Shown here: positions 18,184-28,153 of the stretch, one piece after another
How the letters are laid out: each line of letters opens with the position of its first letter
Numbering within the stretch: the stretch's first letter is position 1
Source: Psychrobacillus sp032154225
GTDB lineage: Bacteria; Bacillota; Bacilli; Bacillales_A; Planococcaceae
Direction of reading: 5' to 3'
Length of the DNA stretch: 64,000 nucleotides
Assembly (NCBI RefSeq): GCF_032154225.1
Contig: NZ_JALDYF010000011.1
Location: 1 to 64,000, forward strand
Program-made: the position numbers and the translations under genes
Notes under the pieces: model-generated
What the model was told of the DNA's origin: nothing
Databases searched by the model: none
The model's input: only the letters and a program-made list of their open reading frames with translations

Positions 18184-18864
18184 ATGGAATATAAAGAATG
18201 GCGACATATATTTAAGTTAGACCCGGCAAAAGAAATTAGTACAGAAGCATTGGAAAAGGTTTGTGAATCAGGAACCGATGCGATTATTATTGGAGGGTCT
18301 GATGGTGTAACGCTTGATAATGTCATTGATTTATTAATGCGTGTTCGACGTTATGCTGTACCTGTAGCTTTAGAAGTGTCAACGATTGAGTCAATCACAC
18401 CAGGTTTTGATTTTTATTTTATTCCGAGTGTATTAAATAGTACTGACACAAAATGGGTGAAGGATTTGCATCATGCGGCGATGAAAGAATTTGGTGAAGT
18501 GATGAACTGGGAAGAAATTATTACGGAGGGATATTGTATTTTAAATCCGGATTGTAAAGCAGCGAATTTGACGAATGCTAAGTTACCCGAGTCAGCCGAA
18601 GAAATTATTGCGTATGCGCAAATGGTGGAGCATATGTTTAAGTTCCCTATTTTTTATATGGAATATAGCGGAATTTATGGAGATGTGGAAGTTGTTCAAA
18701 AAGTAAGTGAAGGTCTTGAACGAACACAGCTATTCTACGGTGGAGGAATTCAAACGGAGGCACAAGCACGCGAAATGGGTGCTTATGCGGATACGATCAT
18801 TGTTGGCAATCACGTATATGAAAACTTAGAAGAAGCTTTAAAAACAGTAAAAGCAGTACAGTAA
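18184..18864 (+). CDS. pcrB: Heptaprenylglyceryl phosphate synthase
   Basis: PcrB attaches a polyprenyl group, heptaprenyl diphosphate in Bacillales, to sn-glycerol-1-phosphate, giving an archaeal-type ether lipid precursor. The 226-residue TIM-barrel protein shows the family phosphate-binding segments DAIIIGGSDGVTLDN near residue 32, FYMEYSGIYGD near 158 and LFYGGGIQTEAQARE near 184-198. It precedes pcrA, the arrangement after which the family is named, and probably shares a transcript with pcrA, ligA and camS. Confidence 0.93.
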   Translation: MEYKEWRHIFKLDPAKEISTEALEKVCESGTDAIIIGGSDGVTLDNVIDLLMRVRRYAVPVALEVSTIESITPGFDFYFIPSVLNSTDTKWVKDLHHAAMKEFGEVMNWEEIITEGYCILNPDCKAANLTNAKLPESAEEIIAYAQMVEHMFKFPIFYMEYSGIYGDVEVVQKVSEGLERTQLFYGGGIQTEAQAREMGAYADTIIVGNHVYENLEEALKTVKAVQ

Positions 18865-18931
18865 AATTTGAGAAAACAGATATTCACATGTATAATAGCG
18901 AGAACAAACGTTCTTGAAAAGGAAGTGCATT

Positions 18932-21166
18932 ATGGAACTTATAGCGAAAAATTTATTGAACGGCATGAATCCAGAACAAGCAAAAGCAGTGAAAAAAACA
19001 GAAGGACCTCTTCTAATTATGGCTGGAGCAGGTTCTGGGAAAACACGCGTATTAACACATCGAATTGCTTATTTAGTTGTGGAAAAAGAAGTATATCCAT
19101 CGAAAATTCTTGCGATTACATTTACAAATAAAGCAGCAAGAGAAATGCGAGAACGTATTGATGGTCTGCTAGGAGCAGGAACTGGTGAACGTATGTGGGC
19201 ATCTACATTCCACTCTATGTGTGTCCGTATTTTAAGAAGAGATATTGATCGAATCGGTTTTTCGAAAAGCTTCTCGATTTTGGATACGACAGATCAATTG
19301 TCCGTCATAAAAACTATTTTAAAAGAACAAAACATCGACTCCAAACAATATGATCCACGTTCAATGTTAAATGCTATTAGTGGTGCTAAAAATATTTGCA
19401 TCGACGCAGATACATATAAAGCGCAGATGAATGAACATAATCCGTTTGAGAAAATAGCAGCAGAAGTATATTTAGGGTATGAAAAACGATTAAGAAAAAA
19501 CCAATCCCTCGATTTTGATGATCTCATCATGACCACACTTACACTATTTAAACGCGTTCCTGAAGTGTTAGAGTTCTACCAAAACAAATTTCAATATATT
19601 CACGTAGATGAGTACCAAGATACAAATAAAGCACAGTATGAATTAGTTCAAATGCTGGCGGCGAAATTTAAAAATATTTGTGTGGTTGGCGACTCGGATC
19701 AGTCTATTTATCGCTGGCGTGGAGCGGATATTCAAAATATTTTATCGTTCGAAAAAGATTATCCAGATGCAACTGTCATTATGCTGGAGCAAAATTATCG
19801 TTCATCTAAACGAATCCTTCAAGCAGCAAATGACGTCATTGGGAATAATGCAAGCAGATATCCGAAAGTGCTTCGTACGGACAATCATGATGGAGAAAAG
19901 ATTCAGCTTTATCGTGCCTATAATGAGCAGCAAGAATCTCAATTTGTTGTGCAAACAATCCAAGAGCTAATGGAAAATGAAAACCGCACACTCAATGATT
20001 TCGCAATATTGTATCGCACAAATGCTCAATCACGTGTCATGGAGGAAGTGCTCGTTAAATCGAATATGGCCTATACAATCGTTGGAGGAACAAAGTTCTA
20101 TGATCGCAAGGAAATTAAAGATTTACTTGCATATCTTCGACTAATTGCCAATAACGATGATGATTTGTCACTTGCACGTATTATTAATGAGCCGAAGCGA
20201 AATATTGGTGCTACTTCATTTGAACGAATGGCGCGGTATGCAATGGAACAAGATCGTTCTATTTTAGATGCTTTAAATGAAGTTGATTTTATGGGATTAC
20301 CAGCGCGTGCTGTCAATTCAGTCGTTCAATTCCATGGCCTACTTCAAAACTTTACACAAATGCAAGAATTTTTGTCGGTAACAGAAATTGTGGAGCAAGT
20401 GCTTGATAAAACAGGTTATCGAACGATGTTAAAAAATGAAAAGACGATTGAAGCAGAAAGTCGTTTAGAAAATATTGAAGAGTTTTTATCTGTGACGAAA
20501 GCATTTGAAAAAAATAGTGAGGATAAATCGCTTGTGGCTTTCTTGACCGATTTAGCACTGATTTCAGATATTGATAAATTGGATGAAGAGGAAGATACGT
20601 CACAAGGAAATATTATTTTAATGACAATGCATGCTGCAAAAGGACTTGAGTTTCCAATTGTATTTATCATTGGTATGGAAGAAAATGTTTTTCCACATTC
20701 ACGCTCCATTGGAGATGATGATGAGATGGAAGAAGAACGTCGCCTTGCTTATGTAGGAATAACTCGAGCAGAAGAAAGACTTGTCATCACTTGTGCTCAA
20801 TCTAGAACTCTTTTTGGACGTTCTAACTTTAATAATCCCTCTCGTTTTATCGCAGAAATTTCGGATGATATTATCGAAACAATTGGTGGACAAAAAGCAA
20901 GTCAGCAAGGGCAAGGAGCTTATGCGCGTTCGCAAACAATTGCACAACCGCAAAGAACAGCTGTTACTTTACCAGCATATAGTGCATCTGGTGGAGAAAA
21001 AATGGGCTGGCAAGTTGGAGATAAAGCAGCGCATAAAAAATGGGGCGAAGGGATGGTCGTTAGTGTACGTGGACAAGGGGAAGAAATTGAACTCGACATT
21101 GCGTTCCCAAGTCCAACAGGTATTAAACGATTATTAGCCAAATTTGCACCAATTGAAAAAGTATAA
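18932..21166 (+). CDS. pcrA: ATP-dependent DNA helicase PcrA
   Basis: PcrA is the essential 3'-5' superfamily 1A helicase of Gram-positive bacteria, acting in repair, plasmid replication and removal of RecA. ATG 18932 is chosen because AAAAGGAAG lies before it; TTG 18914 is in frame but less likely. The 744-residue protein has Walker A AGAGSGKT at residues 31-38, a Q-motif region MNPEQAKAV, Walker B HVDEYQDTN, GDSDQSIYRWRGA, LEQNYRSSKRI, and TMHAAKGLEFPIVF with YVGITRAEERL. The C-terminal tail contains a tudor-like segment, WQVGDKAAHKKWGEG, typical of PcrA/UvrD. Confidence 0.97.
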   Translation: MELIAKNLLNGMNPEQAKAVKKTEGPLLIMAGAGSGKTRVLTHRIAYLVVEKEVYPSKILAITFTNKAAREMRERIDGLLGAGTGERMWASTFHSMCVRILRRDIDRIGFSKSFSILDTTDQLSVIKTILKEQNIDSKQYDPRSMLNAISGAKNICIDADTYKAQMNEHNPFEKIAAEVYLGYEKRLRKNQSLDFDDLIMTTLTLFKRVPEVLEFYQNKFQYIHVDEYQDTNKAQYELVQMLAAKFKNICVVGDSDQSIYRWRGADIQNILSFEKDYPDATVIMLEQNYRSSKRILQAANDVIGNNASRYPKVLRTDNHDGEKIQLYRAYNEQQESQFVVQTIQELMENENRTLNDFAILYRTNAQSRVMEEVLVKSNMAYTIVGGTKFYDRKEIKDLLAYLRLIANNDDDLSLARIINEPKRNIGATSFERMARYAMEQDRSILDALNEVDFMGLPARAVNSVVQFHGLLQNFTQMQEFLSVTEIVEQVLDKTGYRTMLKNEKTIEAESRLENIEEFLSVTKAFEKNSEDKSLVAFLTDLALISDIDKLDEEEDTSQGNIILMTMHAAKGLEFPIVFIIGMEENVFPHSRSIGDDDEMEEERRLAYVGITRAEERLVITCAQSRTLFGRSNFNNPSRFIAEISDDIIETIGGQKASQQGQGAYARSQTIAQPQRTAVTLPAYSASGGEKMGWQVGDKAAHKKWGEGMVVSVRGQGEEIELDIAFPSPTGIKRLLAKFAPIEKV

Positions 21167-21190
21167 TTCACTTAGTGGAGGAAACACGGC

Positions 21191-23191
21191 ATGGATAAAT
21201 TAGAACAACGCGTAAAAGAGCTAAATAAGCTTTTATATGACTACGGATATGCGTACTATACATTAGATACCCCACTCGTGTCGGATGCGGTTTACGATCA
21301 ATATTTGAACGAATTGATCGCTTTGGAAGAGCAACACCCAAGCTTAGTGTTACCCGATTCTCCGACACAACGAGTTGGAGCATCTGTAAGCGAAGGATTT
21401 CAAAAAGTAACGCATACGACACCAATGCTCAGCCTTTCTAATGCATTTAGCGAAGAAGATTTACTAGACTTTGATCGACGAATTCGAGGAATGATTGATG
21501 AAACACCAACATATGTATGTGAGCTAAAAATCGATGGACTAGCAGTTTCTCTTTTATATGAGGATGGCATTTTAGTTCGTGGTGCAACTCGAGGAGATGG
21601 AACTACAGGGGAAGATATTACAACGAATATAAAAACGATTCGTGTTGTACCACTTCGTTTGAAGGATAATGTAACGCTTGAAGCAAGAGGCGAAGTATAT
21701 ATGTCGAAAGCTTCTTTCCAAAAGTTAAATGAAGAACGAGCGGAACGCGAAGAAGAGCTTGCCGCTAATCCACGAAATGCAGCAGCGGGATCGCTCCGTC
21801 AGCTAGATTCTAAAATAGCGGCAAGCAGAAACCTTTCGATGTTCGTCTATGGAATGGGAGATTCTGAAGTGCAAAATATCGATGCACATTCGGAAGCATT
21901 AAACTATTTCAGTGTGCAAGGATTACCTACAAATAAAGAAACGAGAGTATGTTCTTCGATGGAAGAAGTAATTGCATTTGTTCAGGAATGGACTGCTAAG
22001 CGGACAGATTTACCATATGAAATTGATGGAATTGTTATTAAAGTAGATGAATACGCACAGCAAGAAGAACTTGGTTTTACAGCGAAAAGTCCACGTTTTG
22101 CGATTGCCTACAAGTTCCCAGCAGAAGAAGTAGTAACGACTATTATCGGGATCGACTTAACGATTGGACGAACAGGTGTAATAACACCGACTGCTATTTT
22201 GGAACCTGCACAAGTAGCCGGTTCTACTGTTCAACGTGCTTCTTTACACAATGAAGATTTAATTCGTGAAAAAGATATTCGTATCGGTGACCGTGTCATT
22301 ATTCGAAAAGCTGGAGATATTATTCCTGAAGTTGTTGGAGTTATTTTGGAGGAAAGAAAAGGCACAGAAATTCCATACGAAATGCCAACAAATTGCCCAG
22401 CATGTGATAGTGAATTAGTCCGAATCGAAGAAGAAGTAGCTTTACGTTGTGTTAACCCAACATGCCCAGCACAAATCCAAGAAGGTATTTATCATTTTGC
22501 ATCTCGAAACGCAATGAATATCGAAGGATTAGGTGAAAAAGTAGTAGAGCAATTATTTAGAGAGCAGCTAGTGAAGGACATATCAGATTTATATAAACTA
22601 ACGGTAGATGATTTAGTAAAATTAGAACGAATGGGTTTGAAGTCAGCTACTAATTTAGTGGAAGCGATTGAATCCTCTAAAACAAATTCAATGGAGCGAG
22701 TATTGTTTGGTTTGGGTATCCGTCATATCGGAGAAAAAGCTGCAAAAATTTTGTCGGAAACTTATCATCACTTCGATGCGTTAATGTTAGCGAATAAAGA
22801 AGAGCTTATACAGATTTTTGAAATCGGAGAAAAGATGGCGGATTCTATCATTACTTATTTTGAACAAGAAGAAGCAGTTCAATTAATCGAACGATTAAAA
22901 GAAGTGGGGCTTGCTTTACAATACACAGGAAAAATTGTCGATGCTGCTACATTAGAAAATGGTTTATTTGCAGGGAAAACAGTTGTATTGACAGGAAAGC
23001 TTACACAATTAACACGCCAAGAAGCGAAAGAACAGATTGAAGCATTAGGTGGCAAAGTTGCGGGAAGTGTAAGTAAAAAAACCGATTTAGTCATTGCAGG
23101 AGAAGAAGCCGGGTCTAAGCTGGAGAAAGCAACTAGCTTAGGAATTGAAACTTGGGATGAGCAAAAATTGCTAGATCAGTTAGCAGAGTAA
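21191..23191 (+). CDS. ligA: NAD-dependent DNA ligase
   Basis: LigA seals nicks in replication and repair using NAD. The 666-residue protein has the full domain order. It starts with an N-terminal Ia region (YDYGYAYYTLDTPLVSDAVYD). The adenylation site CELKIDGLAVS carries Lys113. The OB fold includes AYKFPAEE, and the four-cysteine zinc finger is CPACDSEL and CVNPTCPAQ near 405-430. Helix-hairpin-helix repeats (ATNLVEAIE, LFGLGIRHIGEKAAK) lead into a BRCT domain from about residue 588. It lies 24 bases after pcrA in the conserved pcrB-pcrA-ligA-camS cluster. Confidence 0.97.
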   Translation: MDKLEQRVKELNKLLYDYGYAYYTLDTPLVSDAVYDQYLNELIALEEQHPSLVLPDSPTQRVGASVSEGFQKVTHTTPMLSLSNAFSEEDLLDFDRRIRGMIDETPTYVCELKIDGLAVSLLYEDGILVRGATRGDGTTGEDITTNIKTIRVVPLRLKDNVTLEARGEVYMSKASFQKLNEERAEREEELAANPRNAAAGSLRQLDSKIAASRNLSMFVYGMGDSEVQNIDAHSEALNYFSVQGLPTNKETRVCSSMEEVIAFVQEWTAKRTDLPYEIDGIVIKVDEYAQQEELGFTAKSPRFAIAYKFPAEEVVTTIIGIDLTIGRTGVITPTAILEPAQVAGSTVQRASLHNEDLIREKDIRIGDRVIIRKAGDIIPEVVGVILEERKGTEIPYEMPTNCPACDSELVRIEEEVALRCVNPTCPAQIQEGIYHFASRNAMNIEGLGEKVVEQLFREQLVKDISDLYKLTVDDLVKLERMGLKSATNLVEAIESSKTNSMERVLFGLGIRHIGEKAAKILSETYHHFDALMLANKEELIQIFEIGEKMADSIITYFEQEEAVQLIERLKEVGLALQYTGKIVDAATLENGLFAGKTVVLTGKLTQLTRQEAKEQIEALGGKVAGSVSKKTDLVIAGEEAGSKLEKATSLGIETWDEQKLLDQLAE

Positions 23192-23204
23192 AGGGGTAAT
23201 GAAC

Positions 23205-24341
23205 ATGGTGAAAAAAAGGGTAGGCATATCCATGTTGGCTTTGTTGCTACTTATTTCTGGATGTACTCCTTCTATGAAAATGGAACCGGAAGTCGTTCAA
23301 GATACAGAGCAAGAAGCAACGAAAACAGTAATCATACCAAGCTTACAATTAGATGATGCGTATTATCGCACGGTATTACCTTATGAGGAAAGTAAAAGTA
23401 GAGGGTTAATCGTTTCTAATTTAGCTACTAAATACGATATGAAAGAAGTGGAAACTGGACTGCTTCGCATATCCCAAAAACAATTTTCTCCTGATAAGTA
23501 TTTATTTCAAGAAGGGCAGTATTTAAAAAGCAGTGAGTTAAAAGACTGGTTAGCAAGAAGTAATCAAGAAAAAAGCGGTTTAAATCCTAGCGATGAAGGG
23601 CTTATTGGAGAAGAAAAAGCAAAAAATGCTCCAGTTTATATTACACATATTGTGGAACAAAATTATTTGGTAAAAGAAGATAATAAAGTAAAGCTTGCAG
23701 GAGTTTCAATCGGGCTAGCTTTGAATTCCATTTACTATTACCGCAAAGAAGATTTTGGAGCAACATATGAGGAAGTATTAACACAAGCACAAATCGAAGA
23801 AAACGGGAAGAGAATTGCGGATGAAGTTGTGAGTAGAATGCGCCAAATGGAAGACTTAGCAAATGTACCAATTGTTGTTGGTCTTTTTAAACAAAATAGT
23901 AGGAATGCTGTCGTACCTGGAACATATTTTACGTATAGCGTTGCACCAGAAGGCAAAAATGTCTCGGAATGGACTGCTATTGACGAAGAATATGTTTTAT
24001 TTCCTACTGCAGCATCAGAAGAAAAACATCGTGATTTAGATACTGCTTTCCGTAGTTTTAAGCAAGAAGTTGAAAGGTATTTTTCTAACTATACAAGTGT
24101 TATTGGTACAGGTTATTTTAAAGACAAGCAGCTTCAAAAATTGACGATTACAATACCGATTCAGTTTTATGGAACGGCTGAAATTATTGGCTTTACACAG
24201 CATGTTGCTGGCTTGATGATGAATCAATTTACTCCCGCCACTCATGTGGAAGTGCGCGTTACTTCATTGAATGGGGAAGAAGCTTTATTGATAAAGAAAC
24301 CAAATGATGAAAAACCTTATGTTCACATATATGGGCAGTGA
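23205..24341 (+). CDS. camS: CamS family lipoprotein (sex-pheromone-precursor type)
   Basis: This protein belongs to the CamS/YerH family, lipoproteins named for the Enterococcus gene whose signal peptide yields the pheromone cAM373. It starts MVKKRVGISMLALLLLISGC, with a lipobox LISGC giving a lipidated cysteine. ATG 23205 is chosen over ATG 23199 because the AAGGGG site is eight bases away rather than two. The mature domain of about 350 residues has no recognised enzymatic motif. Synteny (ligA-camS-gatCAB) matches Bacillus. Whether the signal peptide is processed into an active peptide here is not known. Confidence 0.85.
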   Translation: MVKKRVGISMLALLLLISGCTPSMKMEPEVVQDTEQEATKTVIIPSLQLDDAYYRTVLPYEESKSRGLIVSNLATKYDMKEVETGLLRISQKQFSPDKYLFQEGQYLKSSELKDWLARSNQEKSGLNPSDEGLIGEEKAKNAPVYITHIVEQNYLVKEDNKVKLAGVSIGLALNSIYYYRKEDFGATYEEVLTQAQIEENGKRIADEVVSRMRQMEDLANVPIVVGLFKQNSRNAVVPGTYFTYSVAPEGKNVSEWTAIDEEYVLFPTAASEEKHRDLDTAFRSFKQEVERYFSNYTSVIGTGYFKDKQLQKLTITIPIQFYGTAEIIGFTQHVAGLMMNQFTPATHVEVRVTSLNGEEALLIKKPNDEKPYVHIYGQ

Positions 24342-24413
24342 TAGTTCTCTGTTCAATTAGTGTGAAAAATGATATGATACTTCTTATGGTTATCGAATTC
24401 GGAGGTGTGAAAA

Positions 24414-24704
24414 ATGGCGAATATTTCAAAAGAAGAAGTTAAGCATGTAGCGAATTTAGCAAGACTAGCAATCACAGATGAAGAAGCTGTGAAATTTGCG
24501 CTTCAGCTTGGTGCAATTACAGATTTTGCGAAACAATTAGAAGAATTGGACACGACAAATGTAGTACCAACAACACATGTTCTACCACTAGTAAACGTTT
24601 TACGTGAAGACAAAGCAGTTAAAGGATTAGACCGTGAAACGATGATGTTAAACGTAAAAGAGCAAGAAGCAGGTCAAGTAAAAGTACCATCTATTATGGA
24701 CTAA
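24414..24704 (+). CDS. gatC: Asp/Glu-tRNA amidotransferase subunit C
   Basis: GatC is the small subunit that stabilises GatA and GatB in the amidotransferase that converts Glu-tRNA(Gln) and Asp-tRNA(Asn) to the amidated forms. The 96-residue protein shows ISKEEVKHVANLARLAITDEE and later TTHVLPLVNVLREDKA, both typical. A GGAGGTG site precedes ATG 24414. GatA begins 21 bases after its stop. Confidence 0.95.
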   Translation: MANISKEEVKHVANLARLAITDEEAVKFALQLGAITDFAKQLEELDTTNVVPTTHVLPLVNVLREDKAVKGLDRETMMLNVKEQEAGQVKVPSIMD

Positions 24705-24725
24705 TAGTTGTGAGGAGGGAAAGTA

Positions 24726-26189
24726 ATGACGTTATTTGAACGTACAGCGAAAGAGCTACAAACTCTTTTACATAGTAAAGAACTTACAATCGCTGATTTA
24801 ACAAAAGAAGCATTTGAACGCGTAGAAAAATTAGATGGTGATGTAGAAGCTTTCCTAGCATTGAACAAGGATAAAGCACTTGCAACGGCATCTGAATTAG
24901 ATCAAGTTCCTTTTGAAGAGCGTGGACCACTATTTGGTTTACCTATCGGAGTAAAGGATAATATCGTAACAGAAGGTCTAGAAACTACTTGTGCGAGTAA
25001 AATCTTAGAAGGATTTAACCCAATTTATGACGCAACTGTTGTGCATAAATTACGTGCAGCAGGAATGGTTACGATCGGGAAATTGAATATGGATGAGTTT
25101 GCAATGGGTTCTTCAAATGAAAACTCTGCATATAAAACGACAAAAAATCCATGGTCATTAGATCGAGTTCCAGGCGGTTCTTCAGGTGCATCTGCAGCAG
25201 CAGTAGCAGCAGGAGAAGTACCATTTTCACTAGGTTCTGATACTGGTGGATCTATTCGTCAACCAGCTTCTTACTGTGGCGTAGTTGGGATGAAACCTAC
25301 TTATGGTCGTGTTTCTCGTTTCGGTTTAGTTGCATTCGCATCTTCACTTGACCAAATTGGACCAATTACACGCAATGTAACAGACAATGCATTATTACTG
25401 GAAGCAATTTCTGGATTAGATGCAAATGATTCTACTTCTGCAGACGTTGAAGTACCAAATTTTGCAGCAGCTTTAACAGGCAATATTGAAGGATTAAAAA
25501 TTGCCGTACCTAAAGAATTTTTAGGTGAAGGTGTTAGTGAAACAGTACGCCAGTCTGTTCTGGATGCTTTAAAAGTTCTGGAAGCAAAAGGAGCAACGTG
25601 GGAAGAAGTTTCATTACCACATTCTAAATATGCTTTAGCAGCATATTATATCCTTTCTTCTTCGGAAGCTTCATCGAATCTTTCACGTTTTGATGGAATT
25701 CGTTATGGTTTCCGTGCTGAAAATGCACAAAACTTAATGGAACTTTATAAAGAAACTCGAGCTCAAGGATTTGGGGATGAAGTAAAACGTCGTATTATGC
25801 TTGGAACTTATTCTTTAAGTGCGGGAACTTACGATGCTTACTATAAAAAAGCGCAACAAGTTCGTACTTTGATCAAAGAAGATTACGATAAAGTATTAGC
25901 AGAATATGATGTTATTATTGGACCTACTGCACCAACACCTGCGTTCAAAATTGGTGAAAATGTAGAAGATCCATTAACAATGTATGCAAACGATATTTTA
26001 ACTATCCCGATTAATCTAGCAGGTGTACCAGCGATTTCTATCCCATGTGGATTTGAAGATGGCTTACCACTTGGCTTACAAATTATCGGTAATTACTTTG
26101 ATGAGTCGACAATTTATCGTGTAGCTCATGTGTATGAGCAAGCGACAGATTTCCATAAACAAACTCCTCAAATTTGGGAGGGAAAATAA
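24726..26189 (+). CDS. gatA: Asp/Glu-tRNA amidotransferase subunit A
   Basis: GatA is the amidase subunit that releases ammonia from glutamine for tRNA-dependent amidation. The 487-residue protein has the amidase signature with the Ser-cisSer-Lys triad: Lys in LPIGVKDNIVTEG near residue 78, the glycine-serine stretch GGSSGASAAAVAAG near 150-163, and the nucleophile region SLGSDTGGSIRQPASYCG near 168-185. A GGAGGG site precedes ATG 24726. The stop codon is one base before gatB. Confidence 0.97.
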   Translation: MTLFERTAKELQTLLHSKELTIADLTKEAFERVEKLDGDVEAFLALNKDKALATASELDQVPFEERGPLFGLPIGVKDNIVTEGLETTCASKILEGFNPIYDATVVHKLRAAGMVTIGKLNMDEFAMGSSNENSAYKTTKNPWSLDRVPGGSSGASAAAVAAGEVPFSLGSDTGGSIRQPASYCGVVGMKPTYGRVSRFGLVAFASSLDQIGPITRNVTDNALLLEAISGLDANDSTSADVEVPNFAAALTGNIEGLKIAVPKEFLGEGVSETVRQSVLDALKVLEAKGATWEEVSLPHSKYALAAYYILSSSEASSNLSRFDGIRYGFRAENAQNLMELYKETRAQGFGDEVKRRIMLGTYSLSAGTYDAYYKKAQQVRTLIKEDYDKVLAEYDVIIGPTAPTPAFKIGENVEDPLTMYANDILTIPINLAGVPAISIPCGFEDGLPLGLQIIGNYFDESTIYRVAHVYEQATDFHKQTPQIWEGK

Positions 26190-26190
26190 C

Positions 26191-27618
26191 ATGAACTTTG
26201 AAACAGTCATTGGATTAGAAGTACACGTAGAGCTAAAAACAAACTCTAAAATCTTCTCTGCGGCACCGAATCATTTCGGAGCTGAGCCAAATACAAATAC
26301 GACAGTAATCGACCTTGGATATCCAGGCGTATTACCTGTGCTAAATAAAAGCGTAGTCGATTTTGCAATGCGTGCAGCTCTTGCATTAAACATGGAAATC
26401 GAACAAAATACAAAGTTTGACCGTAAAAACTATTTCTATCCAGATAATCCGAAAGCGTATCAAATTTCACAATTCGATAAGCCAATCGGTAAAAATGGAT
26501 GGGTTGAAATTGAAGTAAACGGAGTGAAAAAGCGTATCGGTATTACTCGTCTTCATATGGAAGAAGATGCAGGTAAATTAACGCATGCGGATGGTTACTC
26601 TTTAGTTGACTTTAACCGTCAAGGAACTCCACTTGTCGAAATCGTTTCAGAGCCAGATATTCGTACTCCAGAAGAAGCATATGCTTATCTAGAAAAAGTA
26701 AAATCGATTATTCAATATACAGATGTTTCGGATTGTAAAATGGAAGAAGGATCTTTGCGTTGTGATGCTAATATTTCTATTCGTCCATACGGAAGAGAAG
26801 AATTTGGTACAAAAACAGAATTGAAAAACTTAAACTCTTTCAACTACGTGCGTAGAGGTCTAGAGCATGAAGAAATTCGTCAAGCAGAAGTACTTTCTGC
26901 TGGTGGAATTATTGAACAAGAGACTCGCCGTTACGATGAAAAAACAGGAAAAACGATTCTAATGCGCATTAAAGAAGGAACAGATGATTATCGTTACTTC
27001 CCGGAGCCAGATTTAGTTGATCTTGTTATTGATGATGCGTGGTTAGAACGTGTACGTGCAGAAATTCCAGAATTACCGGATGCTCGTAAACAACGTTATG
27101 TTGCGGAACTTGGTTTATCTCCATATGATGCACATGTTTTAACTTTATCAAAAGAAATGGCAAACTTCTTTGAAGCAACAATTGCTGATGGAGCAGATGT
27201 AAAACTTTCTGCTAATTGGTTAATGGGAGAAGTTTCTGCTTACCTAAATACAGATCAAAAAGACCTAAAAGATATTAAACTTACTCCAGCAAATCTTGCG
27301 GGTATGATTAAGCTAATTTCAGATGGAACAATTTCATCGAAAATAGCGAAAAAAGTATTCAAAGAGCTTGCAGATAATGGCGGTACTGCAGAAGAAGTTG
27401 TTAAAGCACAAGGCTTAGTACAAATTTCAGATGAAGGTGCACTACGCGAAATCGTAACTGCAACGCTTGATGCAAATCCACAATCTATTGAAGATTTTAA
27501 AAATGGTAAAGATCGCGCAATCGGATTCCTTGTTGGTCAAATTATGAAAGCAACAAAAGGACAAGCGAACCCACCACTTGTTAATAAAATCTTGAATGAA
27601 GAAATCGTTAAAAGATAA
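26191..27618 (+). CDS. gatB: Asp/Glu-tRNA amidotransferase subunit B
   Basis: GatB binds the mischarged tRNA and activates it with ATP so that ammonia from GatA can be transferred. ATG 26191 is the natural start, behind GGGAGGG, and gives 475 residues beginning MNFETVIGLEVHVELKTNSKIF. Other landmarks are FDRKNYFYPDNPKAYQISQFD, RLHMEEDAGKL and DFNRQGTPLVEIVSEPD, followed by the C-terminal YqeY-like helical domain. The operon ends with a terminator nine bases later. Confidence 0.97.
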   Translation: MNFETVIGLEVHVELKTNSKIFSAAPNHFGAEPNTNTTVIDLGYPGVLPVLNKSVVDFAMRAALALNMEIEQNTKFDRKNYFYPDNPKAYQISQFDKPIGKNGWVEIEVNGVKKRIGITRLHMEEDAGKLTHADGYSLVDFNRQGTPLVEIVSEPDIRTPEEAYAYLEKVKSIIQYTDVSDCKMEEGSLRCDANISIRPYGREEFGTKTELKNLNSFNYVRRGLEHEEIRQAEVLSAGGIIEQETRRYDEKTGKTILMRIKEGTDDYRYFPEPDLVDLVIDDAWLERVRAEIPELPDARKQRYVAELGLSPYDAHVLTLSKEMANFFEATIADGADVKLSANWLMGEVSAYLNTDQKDLKDIKLTPANLAGMIKLISDGTISSKIAKKVFKELADNGGTAEEVVKAQGLVQISDEGALREIVTATLDANPQSIEDFKNGKDRAIGFLVGQIMKATKGQANPPLVNKILNEEIVKR

Positions 27619-27626
27619 ATAATAAA

Positions 27627-27665
27627 GGCCAACTCAGAATTTTAATTTTGAGTTGGTCTTTTTAT
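27627..27665 (+). terminator. Intrinsic terminator of gatCAB
   Basis: GCCAACTCA pairs with TGAGTTGGT across a T/A-rich loop and is followed by CTTTTTA. It starts just after the gatB stop. Confidence 0.85.
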
Positions 27666-27673
27666 ATGAAGAG

Positions 27674-27794
27674 AATGGATTCCGTTACAAGCGGACGCTT
27701 TCCGCGGGCGTTGCCTCAGCTTCCTCACTTTGTTCCGGGGTATTCGACTAACGCTGTTCCCTCCAGAGTCTCCGCTTTGCACTACATCCAACTA
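27674..27794. repeat. Dispersed intergenic repeat, copy 1
   Basis: This ~120-base GC-rich block stands out from its AT-rich surroundings. It includes TTACAAGCGGACGCTTTCCG at 27685-27704, which recurs exactly at 35969-35988. It ends with CTCCGCTTTGCACTACATCCAACT, the form I associate with palindromic intergenic repeats common in Bacillales. An 88-codon frame crosses it but has no coding character. Confidence 0.6.
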
Positions 27795-28140
27795 GTTTAT
27801 AAGAATGGATTCATGTGCGTTCTATTTATTGATTTTATAGAATACTTGCTTCTGCATTTTAGAGTGAATATTTGTAGGCAGCTAACGATGAAACAACTTT
27901 TTGAAACAAGTTAATCTCTTTTTAGAAATAAAGTAAAAGAAATAATCATCTATCCTTGTTTGGCCCAAGATTCTAATAATAGTTCTTCTATTTATAAAAA
28001 GATGAAACTATGCATAAATATAAGCTTATTGATTGAAGTGGAGGCGGCGACTTCTGTGGAGATCAACGGCGTCTTATTTTCTATAGTTCAAAATTACTTT
28101 TTAATATATAATTATCTTTAAATTCAGTTAGTTATAAAAA
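27795..28140. other. Intergenic spacer with a partial repeat arm
   Basis: No gene is supported here. At 28030-28070 a segment containing GTGGAGGCGGCGACTTCTGTGG resembles the opposite arm of the repeat at 27674-27794, so the spacer may hold a degraded second element. The rest is AT-rich without clear structure. Confidence 0.4.
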
Positions 28141-28153
28141 GAGGGGGATGGGA

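Noticed and set aside
27648..27914. 88-codon frame across the gatB terminator and repeat copy 1
   Set aside because: It begins inside the terminator, runs through the GC-rich repeat and has no coding pattern.
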